The position numbers were made by a program, and so were the translations under genes. A stretch of DNA of 64,000 nucleotides from an uncultured Flavihumibacter sp. Its GTDB lineage: Bacteria; Bacteroidota; Bacteroidia; Chitinophagales; Chitinophagaceae. Within the stretch, counting starts at the first letter, position 1. Each line of letters opens with the position of its first letter. Shown here in pieces: positions 59,607 to 64,000 of this stretch. The stretch covers positions 62,001-126,000 of the forward strand of contig CABHOY010000056.1 of NCBI GenBank assembly GCA_902168105.1, in the 5' to 3' direction. The notes below the pieces were generated by a model, which did not search any database, was not told the DNA's origin, and worked only from the letters and a program-made list of their open reading frames with translations.

Positions 59607-62600
59607 ATGCTCACAAATGTACCTCTTAAGACGTTGGGCAGATGTACCTTATTATATGCCTGCTTAATGGGGAGGTCCGCCTATGCACAGGACTTCGCAC
59701 TATTGAGTGGCCCCACGGCACATATCATGCCTGCCTACACGTCAGATCAACGCCAATTGCAGACACTGGGACAGATCCTGCAGGATATCGAGAAGGCACA
59801 TAATGTCAGCTTTCTCTGCAGGTCAGAATTATTAGAATTGAAGATCAATAAAGGCAGAGAGAACTTCCGCGAGAAAGCCTTTGCACGAGTATTGCAGTCA
59901 TTGATCAAACCTTACGGGCTGGAGATGAAACAGATCACCCAGCGGCAGTTTGCCATTTCCAGTGACGGTGCGTCGAAGAATGACAAAGCGCCGGAGCTGG
60001 AAGCAGGCAGCACATCTGCCATGGCACTCAAAACTGTATGGGGCAGTGGTAGTGCTGGTGACAATATCAGCTGGAATCGCATCCAGGTAATGCGGGTGAA
60101 CGGTACAGTGAAAGGCGCGGCAGGCGTTGCTTTACCAGGTGTAACTGTTACGGTTAAAGGAAAAGGAAATGGTACTGTTACCGACATAAACGGACGCTTT
60201 GAGATCAGTGTTCCAGGCAATGATGTTGTTTTGGTATTCTCTTATGTAGGCTATTTTCAAAAAGAGGTGCCCGTTAACGGTCAGCAATCAATAGAGGTGG
60301 TATTGAATGAAGATACCCGCCAGCTGAACCAGGTTGTGGTTGTAGGTTTTGGCACACAAAAGAAAGTAAATCTCACTGGTGCGGTGAGCATGATAGGGGA
60401 GAAAGATCTTGCAAGCAGACCATTAACATCTATGTCTGTAGCGTTGCAGGGATTGATGCCTGGCCTGACCGTTGTGAGCAACAGTGGCTTTCCCGGCGAT
60501 CCTAAGTCAACGATCAGGGTGCGTGGTGTTGGTACTACCAACAATGCCAATCCTTTTATTCTGATTGATGGAGTGCCCGGTGATATTAACTTCCTTAACC
60601 CGGCGGATATAGAGAGTGTCTCTGTACTAAAAGACGCGGCATCTGCATCTATTTATGGTTCACGTGCAGCGAATGGTGTGATATTGGTTACCACTAAAAA
60701 AGGTAAGCTCAATCAGGCGCCAACTGTTAGTTATAATGGTTACTACGGGCAGCAACGTCCTTATGCATTACCTAAAATGCTAGGCGCTCCCGAATATATG
60801 TCCATGCTCAATGAAGCACAACGCAATGTCGGGTTGCCGGAAACTTACACTGAAGCAGATATTCAGAAAGCGAAAGATGGTACTGACCCTGATTTTTTCG
60901 CTAATACCAACTGGCCAAAGGCATTGTCCAAAGGGCATGCACCTTTGCAGGAACATAACCTGAGCCTCAATGGTGGTGCGCAACATGTGTCTTATTATCT
61001 TTCTTATGGAAGACAGGACCAGAAAGGACTGATAGTAGGTGATCAGTACAAGGCCCTGCGTAATAATCTTCGTGCAAGGGTTAATGCGTTCACTTTATTT
61101 GATATCCTGGACTTAGATGCTAACATCGGTTATATTGATCGTTCGCAAAATCAGCCTGCCGGTGGTACCGATTTTAATAGTGGACCTATCTATTCTGCGC
61201 TGACTATGTCGCCATTAACCCCTGTTAAGTTCGGCAACGGCGGCTGGGGATATGGTGGTGGTTCCAGCAACCCAGCGGCTATTGCCACGGATGGCGGATA
61301 CAACAATTTTAAGTCGCAGGAAGTAACAGGAAATGTCACAGGTAAATTACACCTGCTTCCTCACCTGGATGTAACTGGTCAATACGGAACAAACATCATC
61401 AATCAACGGCGCGCTACTTTCAGTCGTAAGCTCGATTATTACTATCCTGATTCCGGCGAATTCTGGTATACTAACTCAACCAGCAACAGCCTTGAGATGA
61501 GAGACTATACCAGCCGCATGAACAACCTCTCCCTGTTGATCAACTATGGTTTCGAGGTGAGACAACACCATGTGAAATTACTGGGTGGTTACCAGCAGGA
61601 AACTTACCGTTATGAATCATGGGCGGCAAGTAAACAGAACTTCGTAAGTGATGATGTGCCGGTGTTTAACCTGGGCTCTGATAACCCTAATGCTTCAGGA
61701 GATGCATATCAATATGCATTACGTTCCTGGTTCGGTCGTGTGAATTACGACTATAAAGAAAAGTATCTGCTGGAATTGAATCTCCGCTACGATGGTTCTT
61801 CCCGTTATGCACCCGATGAGCGTTACGGCGCATTCCCTTCTGCATCTGCAGCATGGCGTTTTACACAGGAAAACTTCCTGAAAGAAAACAGTAGCATGCG
61901 TTGGTTGAATGAAGGTAAACTGCGTGTATCTTATGGTAATCTTGGTAACCAGTATGGTGCCGATGGCAATGCTTATTCAGAATGGTATCCATATCAGCAG
62001 GTAGTAACAGGTGTAGGTACTATGCCTATCGGTAATATAACGACCCGTGGGTTGGCACAAACGAACCTGGCTAACGTACTGTTAAGATGGGAAAAAGTAA
62101 ATATGCTCAACGTTGGTGTTGATCTCGCTTTCCTGAATAACCGCCTCGCCGTTACTGCCGACTGGTTCAACAAACGTACAATGGATATACAGCTGAAAGT
62201 ACCACAGCCGGATGTTCTGGGCTTGCAGGTACCGGATCAGAATGCAGGTAATGTATCCAATAAAGGCTGGGAACTCAGCATAGGATGGAATGATCATATC
62301 AAAGATCTTACATACGGTCTTACCGCGCAGTTGTCCGATGTGAGGAACAAGATTGAAAGTCTGGGTGGTGCGCCGGCGGTGCTTGAAGACAGGATCCGCC
62401 AGGTAGGTTATCCGATCGATGCGTTCTATGGATACAGAACAGATGGTCTGGCACAGGAAGGTGACTTTACAAAAGATGCAACAACAGGAAAGCTTACGCC
62501 TAAATTTGCCGTCTTCGATGCAGACCAGGGTAAGATTGCTCCCGGCGATATAAAATACAGGGACCTGAACGGAGACAATAAGATCACGGCAGATAAAGAC

Positions 62601-63104
62601 CGTGAAGTGATCGGTAATGCGTTTCCACGGTACACATATTCCCTGAGAGGAAACCTGGGCTGGAAGAATATCGATTTCGCCTTCTTCCTGCAGGGAGTTG
62701 GTAAGGGCAACGGTTATGTAGGTGGAATAGGTATACATACTTTCCAGGCATATGGCTCCTATCCGCAGGAAGTACACAGAGATCACTGGACGCCCGAACA
62801 TACAGACGCCTGGTATCCGCGTTTCACTTTCCTGGATACTCGTAATAGTGGTCGTCAATCTGACTATTGGCTGCAGAATGCTGCATACCTGCGCCTGAAG
62901 AATATCCAGATCGGTTATACACTGCCTTCGCAATGGCTCAGCAAAGCCAGGATCCAGAGAATAAGGGCTTATGTATCCGCAGATAATCTTCTTACGAAGA
63001 CTAAATTCTTCTATGCATACGATCCTGAAACAGTGACTACCAACGGTGGTGAATATCCACAGATAAAAACCGTGGTGTTCGGTATTAATGTCAACTTTAA
63101 ATAA
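59607..63104 (+). CDS. SusC/RagA-family TonB-linked outer-membrane transporter
   Basis: Outer-membrane importer of 1165 aa. After a signal sequence (ends 'GRSAYA') it has an STN domain (about residues 40-115, 'LGQILQDIEKAHNVSFL'), which in regulated systems relays ligand binding to FecR. A CarboxypepD_reg domain (about 165-245) and a plug with 'VVVVGFGTQKKVNLTGAVSM' follow, then a long barrel ending 'VFGINVNFK'. SusC-type channels take up oligosaccharides or peptides with SusD partners. No glycoside hydrolase is seen within the window, so the substrate is unknown. It is followed by susD-like sequence 8 nt later. Confidence 0.94.
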   Translation: MLTNVPLKTLGRCTLLYACLMGRSAYAQDFALLSGPTAHIMPAYTSDQRQLQTLGQILQDIEKAHNVSFLCRSELLELKINKGRENFREKAFARVLQSLIKPYGLEMKQITQRQFAISSDGASKNDKAPELEAGSTSAMALKTVWGSGSAGDNISWNRIQVMRVNGTVKGAAGVALPGVTVTVKGKGNGTVTDINGRFEISVPGNDVVLVFSYVGYFQKEVPVNGQQSIEVVLNEDTRQLNQVVVVGFGTQKKVNLTGAVSMIGEKDLASRPLTSMSVALQGLMPGLTVVSNSGFPGDPKSTIRVRGVGTTNNANPFILIDGVPGDINFLNPADIESVSVLKDAASASIYGSRAANGVILVTTKKGKLNQAPTVSYNGYYGQQRPYALPKMLGAPEYMSMLNEAQRNVGLPETYTEADIQKAKDGTDPDFFANTNWPKALSKGHAPLQEHNLSLNGGAQHVSYYLSYGRQDQKGLIVGDQYKALRNNLRARVNAFTLFDILDLDANIGYIDRSQNQPAGGTDFNSGPIYSALTMSPLTPVKFGNGGWGYGGGSSNPAAIATDGGYNNFKSQEVTGNVTGKLHLLPHLDVTGQYGTNIINQRRATFSRKLDYYYPDSGEFWYTNSTSNSLEMRDYTSRMNNLSLLINYGFEVRQHHVKLLGGYQQETYRYESWAASKQNFVSDDVPVFNLGSDNPNASGDAYQYALRSWFGRVNYDYKEKYLLELNLRYDGSSRYAPDERYGAFPSASAAWRFTQENFLKENSSMRWLNEGKLRVSYGNLGNQYGADGNAYSEWYPYQQVVTGVGTMPIGNITTRGLAQTNLANVLLRWEKVNMLNVGVDLAFLNNRLAVTADWFNKRTMDIQLKVPQPDVLGLQVPDQNAGNVSNKGWELSIGWNDHIKDLTYGLTAQLSDVRNKIESLGGAPAVLEDRIRQVGYPIDAFYGYRTDGLAQEGDFTKDATTGKLTPKFAVFDADQGKIAPGDIKYRDLNGDNKITADKDREVIGNAFPRYTYSLRGNLGWKNIDFAFFLQGVGKGNGYVGGIGIHTFQAYGSYPQEVHRDHWTPEHTDAWYPRFTFLDTRNSGRQSDYWLQNAAYLRLKNIQIGYTLPSQWLSKARIQRIRAYVSADNLLTKTKFFYAYDPETVTTNGGEYPQIKTVVFGINVNFK

Positions 63105-63112
63105 CTACAGCA

Positions 63113-64000
63113 ATGCGTCGTCAACATATTTTATACGGTATCCTGATAATATTGGCAGGCTGTATCGCCGGCTGTTCAAAGGATTTCCTCGACCGCTCCG
63201 CACTGGACGCTATTACCAGCGAACAGTTCTGGAAAACGGAGGCACAACTGAAACTGGCAGCGAATGCCTGCTACGACTACCTGAAGGGTAAGAACGTAGT
63301 TGATATGGAGAACCTGGGAGACAATACTATTTATCCTCCTTTAAGTGACTACCAGAATATCTCTACCGGCAATTATGATTTCACAACAGGTACGCTGAAT
63401 AGTGAATGGTCAAACCAGTACTATGGCATCCGTCGTTGTAACCACTTCCTGGAAAACTACCAGAAGGCACAGGGTGTAAAGGAATCCACACTAAAGCAAT
63501 ATGCAGGGGAAGTACGCTTCCTGCGGGCCTTCCTGTACAGCTATCTGACTTTCTTTTTCGGAGATGTTCCACTGGTAACAAATACCCTGAACATCGGCGA
63601 TGAGCAGGTATATGGAACACGCACCCCCAGAGCGCAGGTGGTGGACTTCATATTACAGGAGCTGGATTCTGCCGCAACAGAATTACCTGCGTCCTATGGT
63701 TCTGCCGACCTGGGGCGTATTACAAAGGGAGCGGCACTTGGCTGGAAGTCGCGCGTAGCAATGTTTTATGGAAGATATGATGTAGCTGAAGTTGCAGCGA
63801 AAGCGGTGATTGACCTGAATGTATATAAGCTTTATACGAATGGAAATACTGCTACCAGCTACAATGAATTGTTTACGCACAAAGGAAAACTGGCAGCGGG
63901 TGCTAATAAAGAAACGATGCTGGCACGCTTGTATCTCATCGATGTATCTATGCATAATATGAGTCGTGAGGCGCAGGTACCTGACCAGACTGCCCGGTTC
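63113..64000 (+). CDS. SusD/RagB-family nutrient-binding lipoprotein (cut by window end)
   Basis: Surface lipoprotein that binds the substrate and passes it to the SusC channel; the first 296 residues are visible and the frame is open to the window end. The signal is a lipoprotein type with lipobox 'CIAGC', followed by 'SKDFLDRSALDAITSEQFWKTE' and TPR-like helices ('FLRAFLYSYLTFFFGDVPLV', a SusD hallmark). Mature family members have about 500-600 residues, so roughly half lies outside the window. Confidence 0.93.
   Translation, partial: MRRQHILYGILIILAGCIAGCSKDFLDRSALDAITSEQFWKTEAQLKLAANACYDYLKGKNVVDMENLGDNTIYPPLSDYQNISTGNYDFTTGTLNSEWSNQYYGIRRCNHFLENYQKAQGVKESTLKQYAGEVRFLRAFLYSYLTFFFGDVPLVTNTLNIGDEQVYGTRTPRAQVVDFILQELDSAATELPASYGSADLGRITKGAALGWKSRVAMFYGRYDVAEVAAKAVIDLNVYKLYTNGNTATSYNELFTHKGKLAAGANKETMLARLYLIDVSMHNMSREAQVPDQTARF

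Overview
The window looks like chromosomal DNA of a Bacteroidota bacterium, most likely a Chitinophaga-like member of the Chitinophagaceae. The evidence is a SusC/SusD pair with FecR and an ECF sigma factor, gliding protein GldC, lineage-restricted families (DUF4290, DUF6089, IPExxxVDY, DUF5522), the Bacteroidota -7 promoter box TAnnTTTG before many genes, few purine-rich ribosome binding sites, and a MurA with Asp in place of the usual active-site Cys. No phage, insertion sequence, CRISPR array or rRNA operon was seen. Most of the window is housekeeping.

Layout. 1-4.7 kb (minus): LytTR response regulator and LytS-type 7TM kinase, pterin dehydratase, IPExxxVDY protein, DUF5522 and trmB. 4.7-5.6 kb: a non-coding gap with a 122-bp imperfect palindrome and a terminator-ended 142-nt tRNA-like RNA. 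5.6-13.5 kb (plus): Lrp regulator, tryptophan 2,3-dioxygenase family, DUF4290, murA, gmk, CBS/CorC transporter, a possible small RNA, tatC, rpiB. 14-22 kb (plus): ECF sigma factor, UvrD/PcrA helicase, recX, omega-amidase, VOC protein, nagA, ArnT-like glycosyltransferase. 22-27.8 kb: thiL and an inositol phosphatase (minus), GH3 and LysE (plus), orphan KorB and an AhpD-like protein (minus). 28-34 kb (plus): TPR regulator, two inverted repeats, Pho-box-like repeats, then a TonB-dependent receptor and a beta-propeller phytase, read as a phosphate-regulated phytate-use unit. 34-38 kb (minus): amidase and acyl-CoA dehydrogenase. 38-46 kb (plus): hydrolases, glycosyltransferases, an orphan DppC-type permease, gldC, yqeY, cvpA. 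46-54.8 kb (plus): envelope assembly (POTRA protein, nadK, DUF6089, uppS, bamA, two ompH). 55-57.6 kb: rpmH-rnpA-yidD and an S41 protease. 57.8-64 kb: ECF sigma, FecR, SusC and a SusD cut by the window end.

The most unusual items are the tRNA-like RNA at 5212-5353 (canonical acceptor, D, anticodon and T arms but a 73-nt variable region), the palindrome beside it, the Pho-box-like repeats before the phytase locus, rnpA with no ATG, GTG or TTG at its conserved start, and two genes whose -7 box lies 4 nt before the start codon.
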